From Gammaproteobacteria bacterium (GTDB lineage Bacteria; Pseudomonadota; Gammaproteobacteria; HK1): a stretch of 61,021 nt of DNA. The stretch covers positions 1 through 61,021 of the forward strand of contig JAJEAD010000068.1 of assembly GCA_022824305.1 (NCBI GenBank), given 5' to 3'. This document shows positions 52,572-60,906 of the stretch, in pieces. The translations under genes were made by a program, and so were the position numbers. The notes beneath the pieces were generated by a model. That model searched no databases, was not told the DNA's origin, and worked only from the letters and a program-made list of their open reading frames with translations. How positions within the stretch are numbered: position 1 is the first letter of the stretch; the number at the start of each line of letters is the position of its first letter.

Positions 52572-53954
52572 ATGAATGATTCGGAGAGGAGCAACAGTCC
52601 AATCGAAACCCGATTCCGGGAGATGACCCCCGGATCGATGCAGCGCAGCCACCGGGCGCGGGAGGTGTTCCCGAGCGGCGTGGTGCACGACGGGCGGCGA
52701 ATGTGGCCCTACCCGCTCTACGTGGAGCGCGCCAAGGGCGCCTACAAGTGGGACGTGGACGGCAATCGCTACATCGACTACTTCGGGGGCCACGGGGCGC
52801 TCATCCTGGGGCACGGAGACGATCGGGTGCTGCAGGCCGTGCACGAGCAGCTCGAGCGCGGGACGCACTACGCCGCCTGTCACGACCTCGAGGTGGAATG
52901 GGGCGAGCGCCTGAAGGCGATGGTTCCGTGCGCGGAGCGGGTGCGCTTCATGTCCTCGGGCACGGAGGCGAACCTGATGGCGCTGCGCATTGCCCGCGCC
53001 CACACCGGGAGAACGGTGCTGGTGCGCTTTCGAGGTCACTTCCACGGCTGGCAGGATCACGTGGCCTTCGGAGTGGACTCCCACCTCGACGGCACGCCGA
53101 GCCCCGGGGTGCTGGACGGCATCGCGGAGCACGTGGTGCTGGCGGACGCGACGGACGTGGCGGGCACGGTGGCGCTGCTCGAGTCGCGTGACGACGTTGC
53201 CGCGGTCATCCTCGAGCCCACCGGCGGCAGCTTCGGAGCGATACCGACCGCGCCCGGCCTGCTCGAGGCGTTGCGCGACGTGACCTCGCGCCGTGACATC
53301 GTGCTGATCTTCGACGAGGTGGTGACGGGGTTCAGGGTCGCCCCCGGAGGGGCGCAGTCCTACTACGGCGTCACCCCCGACCTCGCGAGCTTTGCCAAGA
53401 TCGTGTCCGGCGGACTCCCCGGGGGCTGCATCGCCGGGAGCAAGACGCTGCTCGATCACCTGGATTTCGAAGAGAGCGCGCGCCTCGGGCGGGAGAAGAT
53501 CTCCCACCACGGCACCTTCAACGCCAATCCCGCGAGCGCGGCGGCGGGCAACGCGGCGCTCGGGATCCTGGCGCAAGAAGGCCTCTGCGAGGTCGCCAAC
53601 GAGAGGGGAGCCGGGATTCGGGACGCGCTCAATCGGGTCTTCGCCGAGGAGGAGGTCCCCTGGGCCTGCTACGGCGAGCACAGCGGATTCTATTTCTTCA
53701 CCGATCCCTCCCGCGTCGGCGTGGATCCGACGGACTTCGATGCGAGCACCTGGACGCTCGACGACATCAAGGCCTGCGCCGGACAACGAAGCGTGCGCAA
53801 GTTCCGACTCGCGCTCCTCACCAACGGCGTGGACATCTCCGGCAAGCCGGGCGGTATCGTCTCCGGCGTCCACTCCGTCGAGGACGTCGAGCGCACCGCC
53901 GACGCCACGCGAGCCGCCGTTCGCGCGCTGCGGGCCGAAGGCGAGCTGCACTGA
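52572..53954 (+). CDS. Class III PLP aminotransferase (glutamate-1-semialdehyde aminomutase-like)
   Basis: A 460-aa fold-type I enzyme. PLP-contacting features are MSSGTEANLMALRIAR, FRGHFHGWQDH, LIFDEVVTGFR and the Schiff-base Lys276 in SFAKIVSGGLPGG. It is most like the glutamate-1-semialdehyde 2,1-aminomutase subgroup, which also contains many catabolic transaminases. Its place next to a GMC oxidoreductase and dioxygenase genes, not haem genes, favours a catabolic role. The ATG has GGGAGGAG upstream. The GMC gene follows after seven bases. Confidence 0.88.
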   Translation: MNDSERSNSPIETRFREMTPGSMQRSHRAREVFPSGVVHDGRRMWPYPLYVERAKGAYKWDVDGNRYIDYFGGHGALILGHGDDRVLQAVHEQLERGTHYAACHDLEVEWGERLKAMVPCAERVRFMSSGTEANLMALRIARAHTGRTVLVRFRGHFHGWQDHVAFGVDSHLDGTPSPGVLDGIAEHVVLADATDVAGTVALLESRDDVAAVILEPTGGSFGAIPTAPGLLEALRDVTSRRDIVLIFDEVVTGFRVAPGGAQSYYGVTPDLASFAKIVSGGLPGGCIAGSKTLLDHLDFEESARLGREKISHHGTFNANPASAAAGNAALGILAQEGLCEVANERGAGIRDALNRVFAEEEVPWACYGEHSGFYFFTDPSRVGVDPTDFDASTWTLDDIKACAGQRSVRKFRLALLTNGVDISGKPGGIVSGVHSVEDVERTADATRAAVRALRAEGELH

Positions 53955-53961
53955 GGTTCCC

Positions 53962-55644
53962 GTGGCCGCCGAGTACGACTACATCATCGTCGGGGCCGGA
54001 TCCGCGGGCTGCGTGCTCGCCAACCGGTTGAGCGAAGACCCGGATGTCCGGGTCCTGCTCATCGAGGCCGGGGGAGAGGGCCGCAGCATCTACGTGGACA
54101 TCCCCAGCGGATTCTGGGTCATTCGCAACGACCCGAAGTTCGACTGGTGCTTCCTCGCCGAGCCGGATCCGGGTATCAACTCCCGCCGAATGGTCACTCC
54201 CCGCGGCAAGGCGCTGGGAGGCTCATCGACCATCAACGGGCAGATGTACATGCGCGGCCATCCGCTCGACTACGACAACTGGGCGGCCATGGGCGCGACG
54301 GGCTGGTCCTTCGCCGAGGTCCTGCCCTACTTCAGGAAGTCCGAGACCTTCGGTGGCGGAGGGGACGAGTACCGCGGCGACAGCGGGCCGCTGATCACGA
54401 CCCCCGCTCCGCTGGCCAACCCCCTGTTCCGGGTCTTTCTCGAAGCCGCGGAGCAGGCCGGCTATGCGCGCACCGCCGACATCAACGGCTACCGGCAGGA
54501 CGGCTTCGGGGTGGACAACATGACGGTCTCCGGCGCCGTGCGCTGGGGCACCAGCCGCGCCTACCTGCGACCGGCGCGGGGGCGCTCGAACCTCGACGTG
54601 GTCACCGAGGCACTGACCGAAAGGGTCGTGGTCGAGGGCAATCGCGCGGCCGGCGTCGCCTACACCCGAGGTGAGCGGAGCGTTTCCGCGAGGGCGAATC
54701 GCGAGGTCATCCTCAGCGCGGGGGCGGTCGGCTCGCCCCACCTGCTGATGCTCTCCGGCATCGGACCGCCCGACGTCCTGCGGGCGCAGGGCGTCGAGGT
54801 GAGGAACGCCCTGCCCGGCGTGGGCGAGAACCTGATGGACCACATGAGCGTGGGTGTGCGGCACGAGTGCCTCCAGCCCGTGTCCCGTCAAGGGGCGGTG
54901 CGGCCCCTCGGGCGACTCAAGGCCGGAATCCAGTGGATACTGTTCAAGAGCGGCGACGCCGCCACCAACCAGTTCGAGGCGAGCGGCTATGTCCGCAGCC
55001 GGGCGGGCGTGCGCTGGCCCGATCTGCAACTCGACTTCGTCCCCTTCGCCCTCGACGCGAACCTGCAGCCGGAACCCGTTGCCGACGGCTTTCAGACCTT
55101 CGCGGGGACGCTGCGCTCGCCGAGCCGGGGCTGGATACGACTCGCCTCTCCGGACCCGCGCGAGCCGCCGAAGATCCTCGCGAACTACCTGTCGACGGAA
55201 GAGGATTTCATCCAGCTCCGGGCGGGCATCCGCCTGGTCCGCGAGATCCACGCGCAACCCGCCTTCGACGCCTTCCGGGGGCCGGAGCTCCGCCCCGGCC
55301 CGGCGGTGGCGGGCGACGAAGCGCTCGACGAGTTCATTCGCGAGACCGCCAACACCGTCTATCACCTGTGCGGCACCTGCCGGATGGGCAACGATTCGGA
55401 TGCGGTCACCGACGAGCAGGGACGGGTGCACGGCATCGAGGGGCTGCGGGTGGTGGACGCTTCGCTCATGCCCCAGATCACCTCCTGCAACACCAACGCG
55501 CCGACCATCATGATCGCGGAGAAGATCGCCGACGCGATCCGCGCCCGCCCCCCGCTTCCCTCCTCCACCGCCGGCTTCTACGAAATGCCGCAGTGGCAGA
55601 CTCGCCAGCGCCCCGGCGAGCCTCTTCGCCCCCTTCACTCGTAA
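53962..55644 (+). CDS. GMC-family FAD oxidoreductase, choline-dehydrogenase-like
   Basis: A 560-aa flavoprotein. The FAD motif is GAGSAG (11-16), then LIEAGGEG, the GMC signature TPRGKALGGSSTINGQMYMRG (in part) and the second signature GAVGSPHLLMLSGIGP. The active-site His/Asn pair lies in VYHLCGTCRMG and CNTNAPTIMIAEKIAD. It resembles BetA choline dehydrogenases; other alcohols are possible. The start is GTG, with GAGG five bases before it. The C-terminal tail after SSTAGFYEMPQW is unusual in length. Confidence 0.9.
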   Translation: MAAEYDYIIVGAGSAGCVLANRLSEDPDVRVLLIEAGGEGRSIYVDIPSGFWVIRNDPKFDWCFLAEPDPGINSRRMVTPRGKALGGSSTINGQMYMRGHPLDYDNWAAMGATGWSFAEVLPYFRKSETFGGGGDEYRGDSGPLITTPAPLANPLFRVFLEAAEQAGYARTADINGYRQDGFGVDNMTVSGAVRWGTSRAYLRPARGRSNLDVVTEALTERVVVEGNRAAGVAYTRGERSVSARANREVILSAGAVGSPHLLMLSGIGPPDVLRAQGVEVRNALPGVGENLMDHMSVGVRHECLQPVSRQGAVRPLGRLKAGIQWILFKSGDAATNQFEASGYVRSRAGVRWPDLQLDFVPFALDANLQPEPVADGFQTFAGTLRSPSRGWIRLASPDPREPPKILANYLSTEEDFIQLRAGIRLVREIHAQPAFDAFRGPELRPGPAVAGDEALDEFIRETANTVYHLCGTCRMGNDSDAVTDEQGRVHGIEGLRVVDASLMPQITSCNTNAPTIMIAEKIADAIRARPPLPSSTAGFYEMPQWQTRQRPGEPLRPLHS

Positions 55645-55968
55645 AGCACGGGGACCCGCACTTCCGCCTCCGGGAGGTCTCCCCCCGCCACGGCGAGCGG
55701 GCATGACGCGGGGCGGCTCGCCGCCGTCTACGGCAGTCCGCTCCACGACCGCGCCTGCCACGAGTCGGACCTCGCCGTCGAGGGCATCGAGCTCAGCGGA
55801 GCGGCGCTCGTCGAGGCGGTGAGCGTCCGCCACGTGGAGACGGACGGGCCGCGTTTCGCGCGGCGCGCTGCGCGTAGCGTCCGCGAAGGGCGCGGAAGGC
55901 GCCCGCCGCCTGTGCTATCGTCGCGGCCGTCGGAATTCCCGCTCGGAGACCACGCGGAGGTCGACGCC
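55645..55968. other. Intergenic stretch with possible decayed coding sequence
   Basis: A 324-bp gap with codon-like composition. A plus-strand frame near 55702-55850 reads RLAAVYGSPLHDRACHESD and then LAVEGIELSGAALVEAVSVRH, which looks coding, but it has no good start and runs into the dioxygenase frame. A gene fossil is possible; nothing can be assigned. Confidence 0.4.
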
Positions 55969-56850
55969 GTGACCCCGGAGGAGATCCTCAGTCACCGCCC
56001 CCGGATCCTGAGCCAGGCGCAGCGCGAGTTCTTCTTCGCGCAGGGCTACCTGCTGGTGGAGCGCGCCCTCGACGCCGGGCAACTCGAGCGCCTGCGCTCG
56101 GCCCTCGCGGCGCTGGAGGCGAGAGGGGAGGAGCCCGAGCACCCCGCCGACTTCGAGTTCGAGACCCTGCCCGACGGAGGGCGGCGCCTGCGGCAGGTGC
56201 TCTGCGCCGCCGACTACCACCCGGAAGTCTGGAGCTACGTGTCGAGCGCGCCGATGACCGACATCGCCGCGGACCTGGTGGGCCCGAACGTGCAGTTCCG
56301 CGAATCCGGCGTCTCCTTCAAGTCTCCGGGAGGGCGCGGCTTCGACTGGCACCAGGACATCGTGTTCTTTCCGTCGAGCAACCGCTCTCCCATCATGACC
56401 CTCACCTTCGTCGAGGACGTCGCCCCCGACATGGGCCCCACCCGGGTCATCCCCGGCTCCCACCTCGGGGAGGTCTTCGACCACTACGACGCCGGGGGCA
56501 ACTGGCTCGGGCTCATCGGCGAGCACGTCAAGCACCGGATTCCCGTGGCCGAATCGGTCGAGATGACCGGTCCCGCCGGTTCGGTGCTGGTCACGAGCTG
56601 CGGCATCGTGCACGCGGCCGGCGAGAACCGCGCCTCCCGCCGCCGTCCGATGGTGCTCGCGGGCTACGCGAGCGCCGACACCGTGTCCTTCGCCGGGGTG
56701 CCCTATCGCTCGCGGTACCGGTGGCGCATCGTCGCGGGAGAAGCGACCCGCGAGATCCACAGCGACGCGCAGCGCCTGAAGATGCCGCCGGACTGGGACT
56801 CCCACGAGGGCATCCGCATCGACGACCTGGTGCAGCAGGCGAAGGCCTGA
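55969..56850 (+). CDS. Phytanoyl-CoA dioxygenase (PhyH) family oxygenase
   Basis: A 293-aa Fe(II)/2-oxoglutarate oxygenase. The iron ligands are the HxD motif in FDWHQDIVFFPSS and the distal His in SCGIVHAAGENRAS; the downstream Arg pair (RRRPMVLAGYA) would bind 2-oxoglutarate. VIPGSHLGEVFDHYD is typical of PhyH proteins, as is the N-terminal LSQAQREFFFAQGYLLVERAL. The start is GTG with GGAGG eight bases upstream. The family hydroxylates diverse small molecules; the substrate is unknown. Convergent with the TauD-like genes. Confidence 0.87.
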   Translation: MTPEEILSHRPRILSQAQREFFFAQGYLLVERALDAGQLERLRSALAALEARGEEPEHPADFEFETLPDGGRRLRQVLCAADYHPEVWSYVSSAPMTDIAADLVGPNVQFRESGVSFKSPGGRGFDWHQDIVFFPSSNRSPIMTLTFVEDVAPDMGPTRVIPGSHLGEVFDHYDAGGNWLGLIGEHVKHRIPVAESVEMTGPAGSVLVTSCGIVHAAGENRASRRRPMVLAGYASADTVSFAGVPYRSRYRWRIVAGEATREIHSDAQRLKMPPDWDSHEGIRIDDLVQQAKA

Positions 56851-56901
56851 AGGTAAGCGGCCCGCGCGAGCGGGAGCGCAGGCGCCACGTCCGGCGGCCC
56901 C

Positions 56902-56918
56902 GCCGCGAGGCTCGCGGC
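56902..56918. terminator. GC hairpin between convergent oxygenase genes
   Basis: GCCGCGAG (56902-56909) and CTCGCGGC (56911-56918) are perfectly complementary, with outer GTCCGG/CCGGAC arms a few bases away. It lies in the 98-bp convergent gap and could limit transcription from both sides. No T-run is present. Confidence 0.35.
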
Positions 56919-56948
56919 TCCGGACGCCCGCCGCATTGCGGCCTGGAC

Positions 56949-58052
56949 TCAGCTCGACTCGAAGCCCTCCTCCGGCACCCAACTGTAGGCCTCGCCCGCG
57001 TAGGCGGGGTCCGGGTTCCCGCGCACCGTGGTGCGCCACATGATGCGAGTGTGCCGCTCGGCGTCGTACCAGGTCCCGGAGTGCAGGAGGTTTCGGTTGT
57101 CGTAGATGATGAGGTCGCCTTCCGTCCACTCGTGGGTATAGGTGAAGCGCCGCTGGGTCGCGTGCGTCGCGAGCATCCGGAGCAGCTTCGCGCCTTCCCC
57201 GTCGGGACCCGTCTCCATCCCCGCGACAGGCCCGACGAGGAAGTCCATCTGACCGCTGTCACAGAAGTAGAGCGACCTGCCGCCGGTCACGGGATGGGTC
57301 CTGACGAGGGGCTGGCGCTGCGGCTGCTGGTGCGCGGCGAGCGGCCTCGGAGTGTCTCCCCGCCAGATCTCGTAGTCTGCGCGCCCGCTGCCCGGCAGCA
57401 CGTGAACGCCCTCGAGCCCTTCGATGCGCGCCTTCGTCTCCTCCGGGAGCGCCTCGTAGGCGGCGGTCGCGTCGGCGAAGAGGGTCTGCCCTTCGCCCTG
57501 CGGCACCGGCTGCCTGGCGTAGAAGAGCGAATAGTCCGGCGGCGGGCGGCGAAAGCTCTGATCGGTGTGCCAGCCCTTGCGGTGGGGGAACTGCACCGGC
57601 AGCCGGCCGTCCTCGGTCAGCGGCGGATCCGGCAGCGGCGATGGCTGCGTGCGAATGGGAGGAAGGTTGGTGATCTGGATGATCTCGGGGACCGTGTCGT
57701 GGTAGTTGAAGAGGCGCTTGCGGTCCTCGAAGGAGTAGCTGTTGCGGTAGTCCTCGACCTCCGGGCCGAGCAGCCGGCTCAGGCGCAGCAGCAGCTCCGG
57801 CTCCTCGGAGATCCCGTGCATGCCCGGAAGCAGCAGGAGCCCGCCCCGATCGCAGATTGCGGTGCCGAGAGCCGCAGGCTCGGCTTCCAGCGCCGCCACC
57901 GCTTCCCGCGCCCCGGAGAGCGCGGGAAATCGCATCGCCGCCCCGAAGCCCGCTCCGGGAAGCGGGTCCAGCGCGTAGAAGCGGCTCGCTCCCTCTCCGG
58001 TCCTGGCCGTGGATGCGCCGCGGGTCTCGCGGGTCGGGTGTTCTATCTCCAT
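56949..58052 (-). CDS. TauD/TfdA-family dioxygenase 1
   Basis: A 367-aa Fe(II)/2-oxoglutarate dioxygenase. The iron-binding HxD lies in RKGWHTDQSFRRPPP, the distal His in NRNLLHSGTWYDAERH and the 2-oxoglutarate-binding Arg in TRIMWRTTVRG. TLFADATAAYEALPEETK is typical of TauD/TfdA proteins. Substrates of the family include taurine, sulfonates, carnitine precursors and aryloxyacids; which applies is unknown. The ATG lies five bases after the stop of TauD-like gene 2, suggesting an operon with that gene upstream. Confidence 0.9.
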   Translation of the reverse strand: MEIEHPTRETRGASTARTGEGASRFYALDPLPGAGFGAAMRFPALSGAREAVAALEAEPAALGTAICDRGGLLLLPGMHGISEEPELLLRLSRLLGPEVEDYRNSYSFEDRKRLFNYHDTVPEIIQITNLPPIRTQPSPLPDPPLTEDGRLPVQFPHRKGWHTDQSFRRPPPDYSLFYARQPVPQGEGQTLFADATAAYEALPEETKARIEGLEGVHVLPGSGRADYEIWRGDTPRPLAAHQQPQRQPLVRTHPVTGGRSLYFCDSGQMDFLVGPVAGMETGPDGEGAKLLRMLATHATQRRFTYTHEWTEGDLIIYDNRNLLHSGTWYDAERHTRIMWRTTVRGNPDPAYAGEAYSWVPEEGFESS

Positions 58053-58057
58053 GGCGC

Positions 58058-59116
58058 TCACTCCGCTTCCGCCGGCAGGAGGGCCTTGTAGGCGTCGCCC
58101 TCCCCCGTCGGCCTCTTGTCCTGCTGGCGGGCGATGCCCGGCGTCGCGTGGATGTGCATCTCCTTCGGAGCCGCCCGGCCTTCCGGCACGTCCAACCAGA
58201 GCCGGAGCAGGTGGCGCCGGATGCCGGCCGCCCGGTCGTCCTCGAAGGCGGTGCGCGCGTGCATCACCAGGAAGTTGTTGTAGAACATGGCCTCGCCGGG
58301 CTCGAGCGTGAACTCGAGCATCACGTCCGGGCGATGGGCCACCTCGTCCACGCAGTCGAGCGCGGCGCGCTCGAGCTCGCTCATCTTCCGCCCCAGCACC
58401 TCGACCCCCGCCTCGAGGTAGTAGCGCACGTAGCGGGCGCTCAAGCAGCTCTCGAGGTAGCTGAAGACCGGCACGTTCCAGGGCGTGACCGGTTCCTCGC
58501 CCGGCGCCTCCTCGCCCCCCCGGTAGTAGGGGAATCCCCGGTAGAGCGGCTCGAGGTACTCCGGGTGAGCGGCCAGGATCTCGTTGTGCACGGTGGCCAT
58601 GGAGCAGAAGCGGCTGGCTCCCCCGGTCTTCGCCTTCGAAAGGCTGAGGGTGGCGACGATCTCGGAGAGATCGGTGTGGAGGTCCAGCTCCTGGCGGTTG
58701 CGGTAGGCGCGGGCGTTGGGGTCCTCGTGGCTGAAGTCCATCATGTGCCCCAGGCGGTCGCCGAGCACGCTCTGCGAGACCCCGATGCCCATGTGGGTGC
58801 CGATGCCCCAGAAGACGATGCCGACCTCGTCCTCCGACCAGCGCCCGACGGGGAAGCCGCGCAGGAAGACGAAGCCCCGCCCGTGCTGGATTTCGCCGAA
58901 CCATCCTGCGATGTCCCCGGCGATCTCCGGCACCTCGAAGTGGCGGCGCTCGATGTCGTCCAGCGTCAGGCCCTCGGCCCGAATCCGCTCCAGCGCGCGC
59001 TCGAAGGCCTCGATGTGGCGCGGAGCGAGGTCGATCGCGTAATCGTCGGGGGAGGCGAAGTCGCGGCTGCGCCACGCGCTCGGGTGATCGATCGGGGTGC
59101 GGCAGATGTTCACCAT
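58058..59116 (-). CDS. TauD/TfdA-family dioxygenase 2
   Basis: A 352-aa Fe(II)/2-oxoglutarate oxygenase of the TauD superfamily, a different subgroup from its neighbour. The iron ligands are in LDLHTDLSEIVATLSL and FLVMHARTAFEDD, and the Arg in RRHLLRLWLDVP. The N-terminal region GRGFVFLRGFPVGRWSEDE and GTHMGIGVSQS resemble trimethyllysine/gamma-butyrobetaine-like or sponge/plant-type TauD proteins, but the assignment is loose. It is the first gene of the two-gene dioxygenase unit, divergent from the binding-protein gene (179 bp gap). Confidence 0.88.
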   Translation of the reverse strand: MVNICRTPIDHPSAWRSRDFASPDDYAIDLAPRHIEAFERALERIRAEGLTLDDIERRHFEVPEIAGDIAGWFGEIQHGRGFVFLRGFPVGRWSEDEVGIVFWGIGTHMGIGVSQSVLGDRLGHMMDFSHEDPNARAYRNRQELDLHTDLSEIVATLSLSKAKTGGASRFCSMATVHNEILAAHPEYLEPLYRGFPYYRGGEEAPGEEPVTPWNVPVFSYLESCLSARYVRYYLEAGVEVLGRKMSELERAALDCVDEVAHRPDVMLEFTLEPGEAMFYNNFLVMHARTAFEDDRAAGIRRHLLRLWLDVPEGRAAPKEMHIHATPGIARQQDKRPTGEGDAYKALLPAEAE

Positions 59117-59295
59117 GGCGGGAGAGATCCTTGTTGCACCGGAAAGCGGCCCGTATTCTATCCGCCCGAAGGGGCTCCACCACAGCCCTGTCCTCCCTCC
59201 ACCGTCCGGGCTCTTCTCCGCGTCCGGACCTCTCCAGGCTCTGGATGGCCGGCCGCCGGTTCCGGCCTTCCGCCCGACCCTCCAAGGAGACAATC

Positions 59296-60906
59296 ATGAG
59301 CAGACTCGGCAGGAAGATACGAGGTACGTTGGCGGCGCTCTCGGCCGCGGCGCTGACCTTCGGCAGCGCGGGCGCGGCGGCCGAAGCAATGGGCGAGCTG
59401 CGCCTGCTCACCTGGACGAAGGCGCAGTTTCCCATCCAGTACGAGATGGCGATCGTGCTCGCCGAGGCGTGGAACGAGCTCGGCATCGAATCGAAGATCG
59501 ACCCGGTCAACTTCCCCAATCCGATGATCGAGCGCGTCTTCAACACGCACGACTTCGACGCCGCGGTGATCGCGTTCACCCCGCAGCTCCAGCGCCTGGA
59601 CCCCGACTTCTACACCTACAACACCTTTCATTCCGATCGCGCGATTGCGGGCGGCTGGAACTTCTCCGGAGTGATGGACCCCGATCTCGACGAGCTCCTC
59701 GTCGCCCAGCGCCAGGAGTACGACTTCGACGCGCGGGCGGGTCTCGTCAGCCAGATTCAGAAGCGGCTCTACGACGAGAACGCCTGGATCCCCCTCGTCA
59801 ACGCCGACGTGCTGCAGGTCTTCAACAAGGCCAACTTCCGCGACCCGGTCATTCCCAAGGTGAGCGGCTTCAACGACGTGGTCGCCTTCTTCACCCTGAA
59901 GCCGACGGGTGAGCGCGACGTGGTCCGGTGGGCCACCGAGATCACCGATCTCAAGACCATCAACCCGGTGCTCGCCTCGGAGAGCTCGCAGGTGCGCCTG
60001 GTGTACCTCATCTACGACACGCTGATGCGCATCGGCCCGCAGGGCGAGCCGCAGTTCTGGGCCGCCACCGCGCTCGACGCGGTCGACGACACCACGATCG
60101 ACGCGACGATTCGCGAGGGCATGACCTTCCACGACGGCAATCCCGTCACCGCGGAGGACGTCGCCTTCACCTTCAACTACATGAAGGAGCACAAGGCGGC
60201 CTACTACAACGCGACGCTGGGTCAGCTCGAGTCGGCGGCCGCCACCGGCCCGAACACCGTGCGCTTCAAGCTCGCCAATCCCTTCGCGCCCTTCACCACC
60301 CAGACCCTGGCCATGGTGCCGATCGTTCCCAAGCACGTCTGGGAGGGGGTCGAGGACCCGACCACCTTCGAGAACGTTCCCGCCATCGGCAGCGGCACCT
60401 ACCGCTTCGGGCACTGGAAGAAGGCGCAGGAGTTCAAGGTGGAGCGTTTCGACGGGCACTTCCAGCCCGCGGACAATGCGGGTCTCCTCGTCATCTTCTA
60501 CGGCACTTCGGAGGCCGCCTACACCGCGCTCCTCAAGCAGGAGGCGGACGTGCTCGACTCCATCCTGCCGCACCAGATCCTGGAGATCGAAGGCACGGAC
60601 TACCTGCAGTTCGTGTCCGTGCCGAGCAACGGCTCCGACACCCTCGTCGTCAACGTGCGCAACGCGCCCTACGACGATCCGGCCCTGCGCCTCGCGCTCA
60701 GCCTCGCCACCCCGCGCGAGCGCATGCTCAACGAGTTCTACGAGGGCTACGGCAACATCGCCGGCTCGGTGATCGCGCCCGCGAACGCGTTCTGGCACGA
60801 CGACGGCGTGAAGCCCTACGCCCACGACATCGAGAGAGCGAGGCAGGTGCTCTCCGACGCGGGCTACACCTGGGACTCCGACGGTCGGCTCCAGCTCCCG
60901 GAGTAA
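59296..60906 (+). CDS. ABC transporter solute-binding protein (SBP_bac_5), circularly permuted
   Basis: A 536-aa periplasmic binding protein with a signal peptide (RKIRGTLAALSAAALTFGSA, ~residues 5-30). The domain order is unusual. Residues ~33-200 (ELRLLTWTKAQFPIQYEMA, VFNTHDFDAAVIAF, ENAWIPLVNADVL) match the C-terminal end of the family. Residues ~207-536 begin with TEITDLKTINPVLASESS, the family's N-terminal end, and stop at DAGYTWDSDGRLQLPE, where normal members continue into the segment found here at the start. AAGGAGA precedes the ATG. It should bind a peptide or other organic solute; no permease genes follow before the contig end. Confidence 0.85.
   Translation: MSRLGRKIRGTLAALSAAALTFGSAGAAAEAMGELRLLTWTKAQFPIQYEMAIVLAEAWNELGIESKIDPVNFPNPMIERVFNTHDFDAAVIAFTPQLQRLDPDFYTYNTFHSDRAIAGGWNFSGVMDPDLDELLVAQRQEYDFDARAGLVSQIQKRLYDENAWIPLVNADVLQVFNKANFRDPVIPKVSGFNDVVAFFTLKPTGERDVVRWATEITDLKTINPVLASESSQVRLVYLIYDTLMRIGPQGEPQFWAATALDAVDDTTIDATIREGMTFHDGNPVTAEDVAFTFNYMKEHKAAYYNATLGQLESAAATGPNTVRFKLANPFAPFTTQTLAMVPIVPKHVWEGVEDPTTFENVPAIGSGTYRFGHWKKAQEFKVERFDGHFQPADNAGLLVIFYGTSEAAYTALLKQEADVLDSILPHQILEIEGTDYLQFVSVPSNGSDTLVVNVRNAPYDDPALRLALSLATPRERMLNEFYEGYGNIAGSVIAPANAFWHDDGVKPYAHDIERARQVLSDAGYTWDSDGRLQLPE

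Noticed and set aside
49893..53951. A minus-strand frame suggesting a 1,352-residue protein
   Set aside because: The first ~550 codons are antisense to the aminotransferase gene; the real protein begins at the ATG at 52295, where AlkB similarity starts.
49941..53954. A plus-strand open frame of over 1,300 codons antisense to the AlkB-GlnE gene
   Set aside because: Only its last part (from 52572) is the aminotransferase; the rest is an Arg/Pro/Ala-rich shadow of the opposite-strand gene, as expected in high-GC DNA.
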